A stretch of DNA of 52,895 nucleotides from Oscillospiraceae bacterium (GTDB taxonomy: Bacteria; Bacillota; Clostridia; Oscillospirales; Oscillospiraceae). Below are positions 24,226-32,526 of this stretch, piece by piece (within the stretch, counting starts at the first letter, position 1; each line of letters begins with the position of its first letter). The position numbers were made by a program, and so were the translations under genes. The stretch lies in the NCBI GenBank assembly GCA_017861365.1, contig JAGFXR010000011.1, forward strand, positions 1 to 52,895. Direction: 5' to 3'. The notes under the pieces were generated by a model. That model ran no database searches. It was not told the DNA's origin and saw only the letters and a program-made list of their open reading frames with translations.

Positions 24226-24837
24226 TTGAAACAACTGCTGAAGCTGGTTCTGTTGGCTGCGCTGTGCGCGGCGCTGTTGTGCGGCTGTGGAAGCAAGGAC
24301 AGCCAATCATCCGGGACAACAAGCGCCGCCAATACCTCCGCAGAATCGTCTGATTCCAGCGCCGAAACCGCCAATTTAACTGCGTTCAGCGCCGAAACGC
24401 TGGATGGCGAAACCTTTTCTCAGGCTGATTTTTCCGACTACAGCCTTACCATGGTGAACCTGTGGACCACCTGGTGCGGTTATTGCATTCAGGAAATGCC
24501 CGCGCTTCAGGAAGTATACGAGTCTCTTCCAGACGGCGTGAACATGATCAGCATCTGCTGTGATGCTGATGAGGAAGCCGAGCTGGCAAAGCAGATCCTG
24601 TCGGAAAACGGCTGCGCGTTTCAGACCCTGATCATCAACGACACTCTGGAGCTCTCCCTGCTGCAGTATATTCAAGGCTTCCCCACCACCGTGTTTGTGG
24701 ACAGCAGCGGAACCATTGTGGGCCAGATGCAGGTAGGCGCGCCCTCCGCGCAGGAGAACAAAATCGCCGATGCATATCTGAGCCTTATCGAGGATCGGCT
24801 AAACCAGCTCCCCGTGGCTTCGGAGACAGGTATATGA
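24226..24837 (+). CDS. TlpA/ResA-like thioredoxin lipoprotein
   Basis: 203 residues, TTG start at 24226 after AAGGAGGG. Signal with lipobox LLCGC around residue 21, then a Ser/Thr-rich linker, then a thioredoxin fold with active site WCGYC in NLWTTWCGYCIQEMP (~residues 82-96) and cis-Pro in GFPTTVFVD (~149). Anchored on the outside of the membrane, it can reduce or exchange disulfides. It overlaps the next mini-gene (ATGA), which together with the membrane ferredoxin forms a compact redox unit that may supply electrons to it. Confidence 0.85.
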   Translation: MKQLLKLVLLAALCAALLCGCGSKDSQSSGTTSAANTSAESSDSSAETANLTAFSAETLDGETFSQADFSDYSLTMVNLWTTWCGYCIQEMPALQEVYESLPDGVNMISICCDADEEAELAKQILSENGCAFQTLIINDTLELSLLQYIQGFPTTVFVDSSGTIVGQMQVGAPSAQENKIADAYLSLIEDRLNQLPVASETGI

Positions 24838-24980
24838 GTCCCCGTGCGCGTTCCGGTGTCAAATATGCGCTTGCTGCCCTTGGGGTGATTCTCCTCCTCA
24901 TCGGGGTTTCTCTGGGGGAATACGCCACCGTGTTCAAAAAAGCGGCAAGCATTTGCTTTGAATGCATTGGAATTGGGTGA
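24834..24980 (+). CDS. CD1871A-family CXXC mini-protein (48 residues)
   Basis: MSPRARSGVKYALAALGV... with one membrane helix (ALAALGVILLLIGVSLG) and the C-terminal SICFECIGIG that carries the CXXC (C-F-E-C) typical of the CD1871A family. The ATG overlaps the TlpA-like stop (ATGA), and the next gene starts 4 bp after the stop. Known members stand beside TlpA-like and 4Fe-4S membrane proteins in clostridia. The two Cys lie just after the membrane helix; they probably pass electrons or bind metal for the partner proteins. Function has not been shown. Confidence 0.8.
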   Translation: MSPRARSGVKYALAALGVILLLIGVSLGEYATVFKKAASICFECIGIG

Positions 24981-24984
24981 CGCC

Positions 24985-25866
24985 ATGGTGCATAAACATT
25001 CCAGACATGTCATTCAGCTTATTTCCGCCGTGCTCACAAATGGGTACTTTTCCGGTTTTGCGTCGGGCAGCATTTACAAGGGCCCTCTGAAATCTTTCTG
25101 TGTCCCCACCCTGAACTGCTACTCCTGCCCCGGGGCTCTAGGCTCGTGCCCCATCGGGGCGTTGCAGGCGGTACTGGGAGGCAACCGGAGCAACGTTTCT
25201 TACTATGTCACCGGGCTTCTGATTTTGTTCGGCGTTCTCTTGGGACGGCTTATCTGTGGTTTCCTCTGCTTGTTTGGACTGATTCAGGATTTGCTTTACC
25301 GAATTCCAACCCCGAAATGCAAGCTGCCGCGTGTCTTGGACCGCCCGCTGCGCCGATTGAAATACCTGGTTTTGCTGATTCTTGTCCTGCTGCTTCCCGT
25401 GTGCGCCACCAACTCGTTTGGCATCGCCCCGCCCTATTTCTGCAAATATCTATGTCCGGCGGGAACTCTTGAAGGTGGGATCCCTCTGGTTTTGGCGGAG
25501 GAGAGCCTGAAGGCCATGCTTGGGTGGCTGTTTGCCTGGAAGCTGTTCCTGCTGCTTGCTTTCTTGCTGGCGTCCGTATTTCTCTACCGCCCCTTTTGCA
25601 AATACATCTGTCCTCTGGGCGCCATTTATTCCCTGTTCAACCGGTTCAGCTTTTACCAGATGCATGTGGATCGAACCAAATGCGTCGGCTGTCATACCTG
25701 CCGGGACAAATGCAATATGGGTGTCGACCCTTTAAAGAACATAAACAGCGGGGAGTGCATCCGTTGCGGGGAGTGCGGCGCGGCGTGCCCGACTCAGGCG
25801 ATTTCAGGCTCATTTCTGCAAAAAAAGCCCTCCGCCGCCAGCAGAAATACTTCGCCCTTGGCATAA
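24985..25866 (+). CDS. Membrane 4Fe-4S ferredoxin (NapH/CcdA-ferredoxin type)
   Basis: 293 residues from ATG 24985; the longer frame would overlap the mini-gene. An N-terminal CYSCPGALGSCPIGALQ block and several membrane helices (YYVTGLLILFGVLLG, LKYLVLLILVLLLP, LFLLLAFLLASVFL) with paired Cys motifs between them (CKYLCPAGTLEG, CKYICPLGAIYS) are as in NapH. Two C-terminal 4Fe-4S sites: CVGCHTCRDKCNMGVDP and CIRCGECGAACP. Takes electrons from the cytosol across the membrane. With the CXXC mini-protein and TlpA-like lipoprotein it should form an electron path to extracytoplasmic thiols. Confidence 0.8.
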   Translation: MVHKHSRHVIQLISAVLTNGYFSGFASGSIYKGPLKSFCVPTLNCYSCPGALGSCPIGALQAVLGGNRSNVSYYVTGLLILFGVLLGRLICGFLCLFGLIQDLLYRIPTPKCKLPRVLDRPLRRLKYLVLLILVLLLPVCATNSFGIAPPYFCKYLCPAGTLEGGIPLVLAEESLKAMLGWLFAWKLFLLLAFLLASVFLYRPFCKYICPLGAIYSLFNRFSFYQMHVDRTKCVGCHTCRDKCNMGVDPLKNINSGECIRCGECGAACPTQAISGSFLQKKPSAASRNTSPLA

Positions 25867-25882
25867 TATCTCCCTGAATTCC

Positions 25883-25920
25883 AAAAACAGTACCGGACGC
25901 AAGCTTCCGGTACTGTTTTT
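25883..25920. terminator. Bidirectional terminator, ferredoxin / YeiH
   Basis: AAAAACAGTACCGGA (25883-25897) and its perfect complement (25906-25920) form a 15-bp stem with an 8-nt loop. A/T ends on both sides serve the two convergent genes. Confidence 0.85.
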
Positions 25921-25924
25921 TTCG

Positions 25925-26908
25925 TTAGAAGAGAAGTGCCTGTACGCCCAGGGAGGTAACCGCCAGCACCACCCAGCAGAAAAGACCCAGCAAAATAGGC
26001 CGCACACCGTTTTTAACTAACTCAAGGATATTGGTATTTAACCCGATTGCCGCCATTGCCATGACGATCATATATTTTCCGAGCTTTGTGAGCACGAGCG
26101 CAACACTCTCCGGAAGCGGGGTAACGGTACGAATCACGCAAGCTAAAACAAACCCCAGGACAAACCACGGGAAGATCCTTGCCATATGAGTCATCCGATT
26201 GTGCGCCCTGCCCTCGCCGCGGGAAGTATACAGCGCCAGAACCAGCGTGATGGGCACAATCATCAGGGTTCTCGTCAGCTTGACAATCACCGCCAGATCT
26301 CCCGCATCACTGCTGAAGGTATAGCCCGCCGCTACCACGGAAGAGGTATCATTGACGGCTGTGCCCGCCCAGAGTCCAAAGGCCTGGTCACTCATTCCCA
26401 TAGCATGTCCCAGCACCGGAAATAAAAAGGCCGCGATGACATTAAACAAAAAAATAGTGGAAATGGCATGAGCCACCTCCTCATCCTTTGCCCCGATCAC
26501 CGGCGCCGTCGCGGCGATGGCCGATCCCCCGCAAATGGCGGAGCCCACTCCGATCAAAACCGCTGTATTGCCGGTTATCTGAAGAAGCCTGCCCGCCAGA
26601 AATGCGGTCAGGAACGCGGCAGTCAGCGTGAACGCCATCAGTACCAGTGTCTGCTTTCCCACCCGAACCACTTGGAACAGGTTCATTCCAAACCCCAGAA
26701 GGATGATGGAATACTGCAATATTTCTTTTGAAGTAAACGCGACACCCTCGGTTAAACCGTCGGGTCGTTTCCAACATGCCAAAACCATGCCAAATAATAG
26801 TCCGATCACCGGGCTTCCAATGATAGGGAATGCTTCTCCAATCAGCCATGCCGGAAGGGCAATGGCGGCAGCCAGCAGGATTCCAGGAATCTTTTTCAGT
26901 TGATTCAT
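25925..26908 (-). CDS. YeiH-family putative sulfate/sulfite exporter
   Basis: 327 residues from ATG at 26908, chosen since GAGGTG lies before it. Ten or so membrane helices; family blocks include PIIGSPVIGLLFGMVLAC, ILLGFGMNL, GSAICGGSAIAATAPVIGA and AGTAVNDTSSVVAAGYT, the last being a highly conserved YeiH signature. Transport of sulfite-type anions is proposed for the family; substrate here is inferred. Divergent from a LysR regulator, as in Escherichia coli yeiE-yeiH. Confidence 0.85.
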   Translation of the reverse strand: MNQLKKIPGILLAAAIALPAWLIGEAFPIIGSPVIGLLFGMVLACWKRPDGLTEGVAFTSKEILQYSIILLGFGMNLFQVVRVGKQTLVLMAFTLTAAFLTAFLAGRLLQITGNTAVLIGVGSAICGGSAIAATAPVIGAKDEEVAHAISTIFLFNVIAAFLFPVLGHAMGMSDQAFGLWAGTAVNDTSSVVAAGYTFSSDAGDLAVIVKLTRTLMIVPITLVLALYTSRGEGRAHNRMTHMARIFPWFVLGFVLACVIRTVTPLPESVALVLTKLGKYMIVMAMAAIGLNTNILELVKNGVRPILLGLFCWVVLAVTSLGVQALLF

Positions 26909-27007
26909 CTGTTTCTTCACCTCGATCCCCATCATACGCTTTGACAAATGATAAGTGAAATATTATTATTTTATGATATCAATAAGTAATTCAATATGGA
27001 GGCTTCT

Positions 27008-27880
27008 ATGACGCTGAGACACTATACCATTTTTGTCACCGTATGCGACACCATGAACATGACCGAAGCCGCTGAGCGGCTCTATCTGTCACAGCCCGCC
27101 GTCAGCCAGGCCGTGGCGGAGCTTGAAACCCATTACGGGGTGCGCCTGTTTGAGCGGCTGGCGCGAAGGCTTTATTTGACTCAGCCCGGACAAACCCTGC
27201 TCGGCTATGCCCGCCACATCCTCCGTCTGAACGGGGACGCGGAGGCGGAATTGAAAACGCTCCAGCAGCACGGCTGCGTCCGGGTGGGCGCAAGCGTAAC
27301 CGTTGGAGCGTATCTGCTGCCGGAGCTGGTATCGGCGTTCAGGCAGGCCTATCCAGACACCCTGCTGCAGGTGGCGGAGGATAACACTGCGGGCATTGAA
27401 CGTCTGATTCTCCGGGATGAGCTTGATTTGGGTCTTGTGGAAGGCGATATTACATCCAGGGATCTGATGACCCAGTGCTTTATGGAAGATGAGCTGTTCG
27501 TCATCTGCTCTCCCCTCCACCGCTTTGCTGACATGGAAGTGATCGATCCCCGGGAGCTGGAACGGGAGCCGATGATTCTCCGGGAAACAGGCAGCGGCAC
27601 CCGAAAAACCTTTGAAGATGAATTGCGCCGGCAGCAGTTGAGCCCGCATGTCTCCTGGACGTGCAGCAACACGGATACCATCAAGGCCGCGGTGGCGCGG
27701 GGACTGGGTATCTCCGCCGTCTCCCGGCTGGCCGTTGAGCGCGAAGTGGCCTCAGGAGAACTCTGTCTGCGGCCCGTCAGGGATATCCGCTTTTTGCGGC
27801 AATTTAAAACCGTATATCATAAAAATAAATACCTGACGGATGCCATGGCACGGCTGATGGCTCTGATTCTTACGGAATAG
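27008..27880 (+). CDS. LysR-family regulator divergent from yeiH
   Basis: 290 residues from ATG 27008; GGAGG lies five bases upstream, making an ATG at 26996 unlikely. Winged helix-turn-helix at residues 5-62 (TLRHYTIFVTVCDTMNMTEAAERLYLSQPAVSQ), then a linker helix and two half-domains that bind a small effector (VRVGASVTVGAYLLPELV; ELDLGLVEGDI). Most likely controls the YeiH exporter across the ~100-bp shared AT-rich gap. Close to CysL/YeiE types by layout, so a sulfur-compound signal is plausible but unproved. Confidence 0.85.
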   Translation: MTLRHYTIFVTVCDTMNMTEAAERLYLSQPAVSQAVAELETHYGVRLFERLARRLYLTQPGQTLLGYARHILRLNGDAEAELKTLQQHGCVRVGASVTVGAYLLPELVSAFRQAYPDTLLQVAEDNTAGIERLILRDELDLGLVEGDITSRDLMTQCFMEDELFVICSPLHRFADMEVIDPRELEREPMILRETGSGTRKTFEDELRRQQLSPHVSWTCSNTDTIKAAVARGLGISAVSRLAVEREVASGELCLRPVRDIRFLRQFKTVYHKNKYLTDAMARLMALILTE

Positions 27881-27886
27881 CGGCTT

Positions 27887-28510
27887 TTACGTCTTTTTTG
27901 TGATTTCGCCCCGGATCAGCTTCTCCTTATAACGCGCCATAGCTGCCCCGCAGCCTTGATAAAGCGCCGCCAGCTCGGACGATTTTCGAATCCGATAGCG
28001 GTAACCGCCGTTGATGAGGCGATCCTGATACCGCTGCAAAAATTCCATTTCGGCCTTGTCGCAGTCCAGCAGCCAATTTTCCGCCGCGCCCTTGTCGTTC
28101 TTCAGCGTCACAATGGTTCCCACCGCTTCGCTTGTCACCCTGTGCAGCCTATGGTTCAATTCATCCTCCAGCAGGCCTACCATAGTGTGATGATGATACT
28201 CTTCCTTGGCCGAGCAGGCAATCAAATTGATCGCTTGCCTGCCCTGATAGCCCGCTTTGATCAGCAGGTCGGCAATTTCGGCAAGACTGCGTCCCCCGAT
28301 GGTCCGCTCCCGTAAGTTGCCGTGCCCGCAGAGATAAATGACGTCAAAGCCGTCCTCCACCTTCGCGTCCTCCAGGAGGGACACTTTGCCCGATAAGCAA
28401 AAGGCGGTATGCAGGATGATCCCGTCAACCCTGACCCCTTTGCCGTGTTGTTCTCCAATAATAATGGATTGCCCCGGCGCGTAACCGCTCCTGAGCAGCT
28501 CAGCACGCAT
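27887..28510 (-). CDS. Caspase-fold-like protein (C80/CHAT-type), stand-alone
   Basis: 207 residues from ATG 28510; AAGGGGG lies six bases before it, and the longer frame lacks a start signal. The core has the clan-CD look: a strand then His in DVIYLCGHGN (~residues 56-65), a GGRSLAEIADLLIKAG helix and a second strand with Cys in INLIACSAKEE (~94-104). That His-Gly-His/Ala-Cys-Ser pairing and spacing are typical of C80 self-cleaving domains and CHAT proteases. There is no toxin, repeat or membrane part. Its 3' end almost meets the LysR gene; the MBL-fold gene lies upstream on the same strand. Target and role are unknown. Confidence 0.6.
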   Translation of the reverse strand: MRAELLRSGYAPGQSIIIGEQHGKGVRVDGIILHTAFCLSGKVSLLEDAKVEDGFDVIYLCGHGNLRERTIGGRSLAEIADLLIKAGYQGRQAINLIACSAKEEYHHHTMVGLLEDELNHRLHRVTSEAVGTIVTLKNDKGAAENWLLDCDKAEMEFLQRYQDRLINGGYRYRIRKSSELAALYQGCGAAMARYKEKLIRGEITKKT

Positions 28511-28641
28511 AAGATACCCCCTTGGCCGTTTGCCGGTCAATGTGGCGGCCCGGCGCCCGCGCCGGACAGCCGGGAGCGCGTACACGCCCCTCGCTGGAGT
28601 ATATGCCGGCAGAGGCTGCTCTGTTCCCGGAATGAGCCTGC

Positions 28642-29472
28642 TTACGGTTCGATCTCGAAGGTATCTCCCGTGGACAGATACCGGATGGAATCGCCCATGG
28701 TTTTCTTCAACCGCTCGTAGGCCTCCAGACCGGTACAGTGCCCGGTATAAAACTTAGCCTTTGTGCTCAGCAAAAAGTCTGCAATTTTTGACACTGTGGA
28801 GGGTTTTTCACTGGTTTTCATACTCGGATTATACAGGTGAAGCCCACCGATGACATAATCGGGATAAAAGCCTTTTTTCAGCTTAAAATATTCCAGAATA
28901 TTAACAATGCCCCGATGGGCGCATCCCGATACCAATACGGTCTGCACCCCCTGGGTAACGATTAAATGCTGTTCATGAGAAAAATGATCCCGCTGATATG
29001 TGTCGCACACCTTTTTAAATAAATCCATATTGCCCGATGGGAGCAGCTTCTTTCCCTTAACGCCGGAAAACAGCTCAAGCTCCTGGTCGATGAGACAGTC
29101 GTCCTCCGTAAACACAAACCTGCTGTTGGGCAGCAAATCCTGATTCAACCCTATGTACGCCTTTTCCCCGTTGGGCCTGTTAACATAGTGCGGAATGAAA
29201 ACCCGCTCATGCAGATAAAGCTTTGCTTTGTCATTCAGTCTCAGGAAGGTCTCAATGCCGCCGCCGTGGTCGCTGTGCCCGTGAGAGAGCACGGAAACAT
29301 CAACCTGCGCCAAATCAACCCCCATTTGTTCCGCATTTTCAGAAAAGAGCCCGCTGGCTCCCGTGTCAAACAGGAGCTTATGACGGCTTGTTTCAATATA
29401 TAGGCTCAGCCCGTGCTCACTGCCCAGCCCTCCGCAATGTGACGTATTTTCTACCAAAACCTGAACCCTCAT
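28642..29472 (-). CDS. MBL-fold metallo-hydrolase
   Basis: 276 residues; GGGGGAG precedes ATG 29472. N-terminal strand (RVQVLVENTSHCGG) then LLFDTGASGLF and the zinc-binding SHGHSDHGGGI. A later GCAHRGIVNIL supplies the fourth-position His and VIGGLHL a further one. This is the subfamily annotated as dihydropteroate-synthase-related or 7,8-dihydropterin-type hydrolases; the substrate is uncertain. Next to the DUF134 regulator gene with a 30-bp gap, so the two are likely one unit. Confidence 0.75.
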   Translation of the reverse strand: MRVQVLVENTSHCGGLGSEHGLSLYIETSRHKLLFDTGASGLFSENAEQMGVDLAQVDVSVLSHGHSDHGGGIETFLRLNDKAKLYLHERVFIPHYVNRPNGEKAYIGLNQDLLPNSRFVFTEDDCLIDQELELFSGVKGKKLLPSGNMDLFKKVCDTYQRDHFSHEQHLIVTQGVQTVLVSGCAHRGIVNILEYFKLKKGFYPDYVIGGLHLYNPSMKTSEKPSTVSKIADFLLSTKAKFYTGHCTGLEAYERLKKTMGDSIRYLSTGDTFEIEP

Positions 29473-29502
29473 GACCCTCGCTCCCCCTTGCGTCCCGTTT
29501 GT

Positions 29503-29877
29503 TCAGTCTTCTTTTTTCTCCACATTCTGGCAAATACGTTTGCGCCAGCCACAGCGATTCCCGTTACAGTTGCAGTTGTTCCCCTCGCACAGGCAGTATT
29601 CGCCGCCCTCAATCCATAAAACTTTTCCGTTCACCAGCGTCTCGGCAAGCTTTTTCCTTGCCTCGTTGTAAATTCCCTGCACCGTGGTGCGTGCTACATT
29701 CATCCGCTCAGCACAGGTCTCCTGCGTCAGCCCTTCCAGATCGATGAGCCGTATGGTCTCATATTCGTCCACAGTCATATGCACCAGCCGCCCCGGCTCC
29801 TTCGAGGAATCCAGAGGGCCGAATCGGCAGCACTCCGGCAAGCTGCACACCTTTCTTCGTTTTCTCGGTCTTGGCAT
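29503..29877 (-). CDS. DUF134-family DNA-binding protein
   Basis: 124 residues from ATG at 29877 ([15 protein letters not shown], the family's usual beginning) with GGTGGGTG before it. Helix-turn-helix of the sigma-70 region-4 type in the middle: [24 protein letters not shown] followed by [19 protein letters not shown]. The C-terminus is Cys-rich ([15 protein letters not shown]), suggesting a metal site. Likely regulates its neighbours such as the MBL-fold gene. No target site identified. Confidence 0.8.
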   Translation of the reverse strand: MPRPRKRRKVCSLPECCRFGPLDSSKEPGRLVHMTVDEYETIRLIDLEGLTQETCAERMNVARTTVQGIYNEARKKLAETLVNGKVLWIEGGEYCLCEGNNCNCNGNRCGWRKRICQNVEKKED

Positions 29878-30066
29878 TATCTTCACCCACCTATTCGCAT
29901 CCTCCATTTCAGGAGTATTTCTGTCATATGTCAGATTATAACGGGTAAATATCATATGTCAATAACTTTTCGAGATTTCCTCTCTCCATTTTGGTTTTAT
30001 CATTTGGTATGCCATCCGGTGTTCGGTGCATACTAGTGGCACATCAACCATAATGGAGGAACGATT

Positions 30067-30669
30067 ATGACAGATCATTTTTTTGACGTAATGAAAAACA
30101 GACGCTCGATTTACCAAATCGGCGGCGAATGCACGGTCTCGGATGACAGGCTGATTGAACTGGTCGAGGATGCTGTCATCTACACACCCACGGCGTTTCA
30201 CTCCCAAAGCGGCAGAGTCATACTGCTGCTGGGTGAACATCACCAAACGCTGTGGGACATCACGGAGGACACACTGCGCAAGCTGGTTCCCTCGCAGGAC
30301 AGCTTTGCCTCCACCGAAGCCAAGCTTAACTCCTTCCGCAGCGGCTACGGAACCATTTTATTCTTCGAGGATCAAGGGGTGGTGAATCAGCTGCAAAACC
30401 AGTTCCCCCTCTATAAAGAGCATTTTCCCGTCTGGTCGGAGCAGGCCTCCGGAATCCTTCAGTTCATCCTCTGGTGTTCCCTTGAGGTGGAAGGGATGGG
30501 TGCAAGCCTTCAGCACTACAACCCGCTGATTGACGAAGCGGTCAAATCGGAATGGAAGGTGCTCGACAACTGGAAGCTGGTGGCTCAGATGCCCTTTGGC
30601 ACCCTTGCCGCTCCGGCGGAGGAAAGGAGCTTTCTGCCGCTGGCGGAACGGGTCAAGATTATTCGATAA
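30067..30669 (+). CDS. Nitroreductase-family oxidoreductase
   Basis: 200 residues. ATG at 30067 after GGAGG. Start FFDVMKNRRSIYQIGG is the FMN-binding N-terminus of the family (KNRRSIR-type), followed by YTPTAFHSQSGRVILLLG, a helix with EQASGILQFILWCSLEVEGM and MPFGTLAAPAEERSFLPL near the end. Uses FMN and NAD(P)H to reduce quinones or nitro compounds; YdgI/HBN1-like subtype. Stands alone; about 110 bp of AT-rich sequence upstream should hold its promoter. Confidence 0.85.
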   Translation: MTDHFFDVMKNRRSIYQIGGECTVSDDRLIELVEDAVIYTPTAFHSQSGRVILLLGEHHQTLWDITEDTLRKLVPSQDSFASTEAKLNSFRSGYGTILFFEDQGVVNQLQNQFPLYKEHFPVWSEQASGILQFILWCSLEVEGMGASLQHYNPLIDEAVKSEWKVLDNWKLVAQMPFGTLAAPAEERSFLPLAERVKIIR

Positions 30670-30855
30670 GCTGCCTCAGGGCAGGGGTGCTTGCGTTCTG
30701 GCGCGGCACCCCTGCCCTGTCCATTGGCGCAACGGCGATTTGTTTATTTTGCCTCTTCCATCGCCGGGTCTTTGTGGTACAATGGATGCAGCTTTATTTC
30801 AAACCGCCGTGGCGGCGCAGAGCGCAAGCACAGCGTTACAGCAAGGAGAGAACGC

Positions 30856-31530
30856 ATGTTTCAGGGATTTACGAATGAGACCATTGATTTTATGTGGAAT
30901 ATCCGCTTCAATAATGAACGAAGTTGGTTTGAAGCCCATAAGGAGACTTATAAGACAGTACTGGAGCGTCCTATGAAGGAGCTGGCTCAGAGCGTTCACA
31001 GCGAATTCTCTTCCAGCCACACTGACCTGGATGTTCGGCTGCATGTGTCGCGCATCTATCGGGACGCTCGTCGGCTGCATGGCAACGGCCCCTATAAGGA
31101 TCACCTCTGGTTCACGCTCCAGGGACATGATGAGTCGTGGACAGACAAGCCCGTCTTTTGGTTTGAGCTGACGCCGGAGCATTGGTCTTATGGACTGGGT
31201 TATTACTTAGCCAAGCCCCTCACCATGGCGAAGCTCCGCGCCCGGATAGACAGAGACTCCAAACCACTGACCAAGCTTGCAAAGGCTTTGGAACGGCAGG
31301 GTGAATTTGTCCTCGACGGCGAATGCTATTCCAAGCCGAAGTGCGGCCCGGAACATCCCCTGTCCCATTGGTACAACAAAAAATCCTTCTCCCTGATACA
31401 CGAGGAGAAGGTGGGCGATGCTCTGTTTTCCACGGATTTGGAACCACGGCTGGTGGAGGGCTTTTCCCTTCTCCTGCCCTGCTACCGCTATTTTTCAACA
31501 CTGGACGGCGACCCCGACCCCAGGGGATAG
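30856..31530 (+). CDS. DUF2461 domain protein
   Basis: 224 residues. Start at ATG 30856, chosen because AAGGAG lies before it and the family begins with FQGFTNETIDFMWNIRFNN; the open frame is longer. Characteristic blocks: ERSWFEAHKETYKTVL, VSRIYRDARRLHGNGPYKDHLWF and FWFELTPEHWSYGLGYY. The function of the family (TIGR02453-type) is not known; catalytic residues are not defined. No membrane part. Confidence 0.85.
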   Translation: MFQGFTNETIDFMWNIRFNNERSWFEAHKETYKTVLERPMKELAQSVHSEFSSSHTDLDVRLHVSRIYRDARRLHGNGPYKDHLWFTLQGHDESWTDKPVFWFELTPEHWSYGLGYYLAKPLTMAKLRARIDRDSKPLTKLAKALERQGEFVLDGECYSKPKCGPEHPLSHWYNKKSFSLIHEEKVGDALFSTDLEPRLVEGFSLLLPCYRYFSTLDGDPDPRG

Positions 31531-31645
31531 CCGACCCGTTATGTGGATATTTTTATTGGACAAAAAACGAGTGAACCGATCGATTTACTTACACAGTCAG
31601 CCGCCTCATATTGCTGGGGCAAACAGAATGCCGGGAGTGTGAATT

Positions 31646-32464
31646 ATGGATTGTCACAAAAAATTGGATGCTCTGAAAGAGAACCTTCGCTCCATGGAAC
31701 GGTTGGTCATCGCGTTCTCCGGGGGCGTGGACAGCACCTTTCTTCTGCGCGTTGCCTGCGACACGCTGGGTGAGGGTGTTCTGGCGGTGACCGCCCGCTC
31801 CGCCGCCTACCCGGAGCGGGAATATCAGGAGGCTGTCGCCTTGATTACGCAGTTGGGCGCGAGCCATATCGCCATCGTGTCGGAGGAGCTTGATATTGAC
31901 GGCTTTTCCAACAATCCCGTGGATCGCTGCTATTACTGCAAAAAAGAGCTGTTCGCAAAGATCAGGTCTATCGCCGATGAGCACGGCATTTCTTGGATTG
32001 CCGACGGCTCCAACGCAGACGATCTGGGTGATTACAGACCCGGCATGACCGCCCTGCGGGAAATGGAGGTGGTCAGCCCTCTGAAGGACGTCGGGCTGAC
32101 GAAAGCGGAAATCCGCACCCTCTCAAAAGAGCTGGGGCTTCCCACTTGGGATAAGCCCTCCTTCGCCTGCCTGTCCTCCCGCATTCCATACGGGCAGGAA
32201 ATCACCCGGGAGAAACTGTCCATGATTGACCAAGCGGAACAGCTTCTGTTGGATGAGGGCTTTCGGCAGGTACGGGTCCGCCACCATGGTGACCTTGCCA
32301 GAATTGAGGTTTCTCCGGAGGAACGGGTAAAATTTTTAGACGAGAACCTGATGGATCGGGTATATCGAACCTTTCAAACAATCGGCTTTCAGTATACGGC
32401 CCTCGACCTGAAGGGTTACCGTACCGGAAGCATGAACGAGCCGCTGGCGCTCTCAACCAAGTAA
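31646..32464 (+). CDS. larE: LarE-type ATP-dependent sacrificial sulfur transferase
   Basis: 272 residues, ATG at 31646 after GGGAGTG. PP-loop ATPase SGGVDSTFLLR (residues ~25-35), RCYYCKKELF (~92-101), and the sulfur-donating Cys in KPSFACLSSRIPYG (~170). LarE gives its own cysteine sulfur to pyridinium-dicarboxylate while building the nickel-pincer cofactor of lactate racemase and related enzymes. larB and larC are not next to it, so the cofactor route must be encoded elsewhere or this member serves another thiolation. Followed by a strong terminator. Confidence 0.85.
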   Translation: MDCHKKLDALKENLRSMERLVIAFSGGVDSTFLLRVACDTLGEGVLAVTARSAAYPEREYQEAVALITQLGASHIAIVSEELDIDGFSNNPVDRCYYCKKELFAKIRSIADEHGISWIADGSNADDLGDYRPGMTALREMEVVSPLKDVGLTKAEIRTLSKELGLPTWDKPSFACLSSRIPYGQEITREKLSMIDQAEQLLLDEGFRQVRVRHHGDLARIEVSPEERVKFLDENLMDRVYRTFQTIGFQYTALDLKGYRTGSMNEPLALSTK

Positions 32465-32470
32465 CATAAA

Positions 32471-32510
32471 AAAAGAGCCTGTATCCGCCAACGCGGATAC
32501 AGGCTCTTTT
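32471..32510. terminator. Bidirectional terminator, larE / ABC operon
   Basis: AAAAGAGCCTGTATCCG (32471-32487) with CGGATACAGGCTCTTTT (32494-32510): a perfect 17-bp stem, 6-nt loop, A/T at both ends. Serves two convergent genes. Confidence 0.9.
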
Positions 32511-32526
32511 CGTTCGGCGCGGTACC

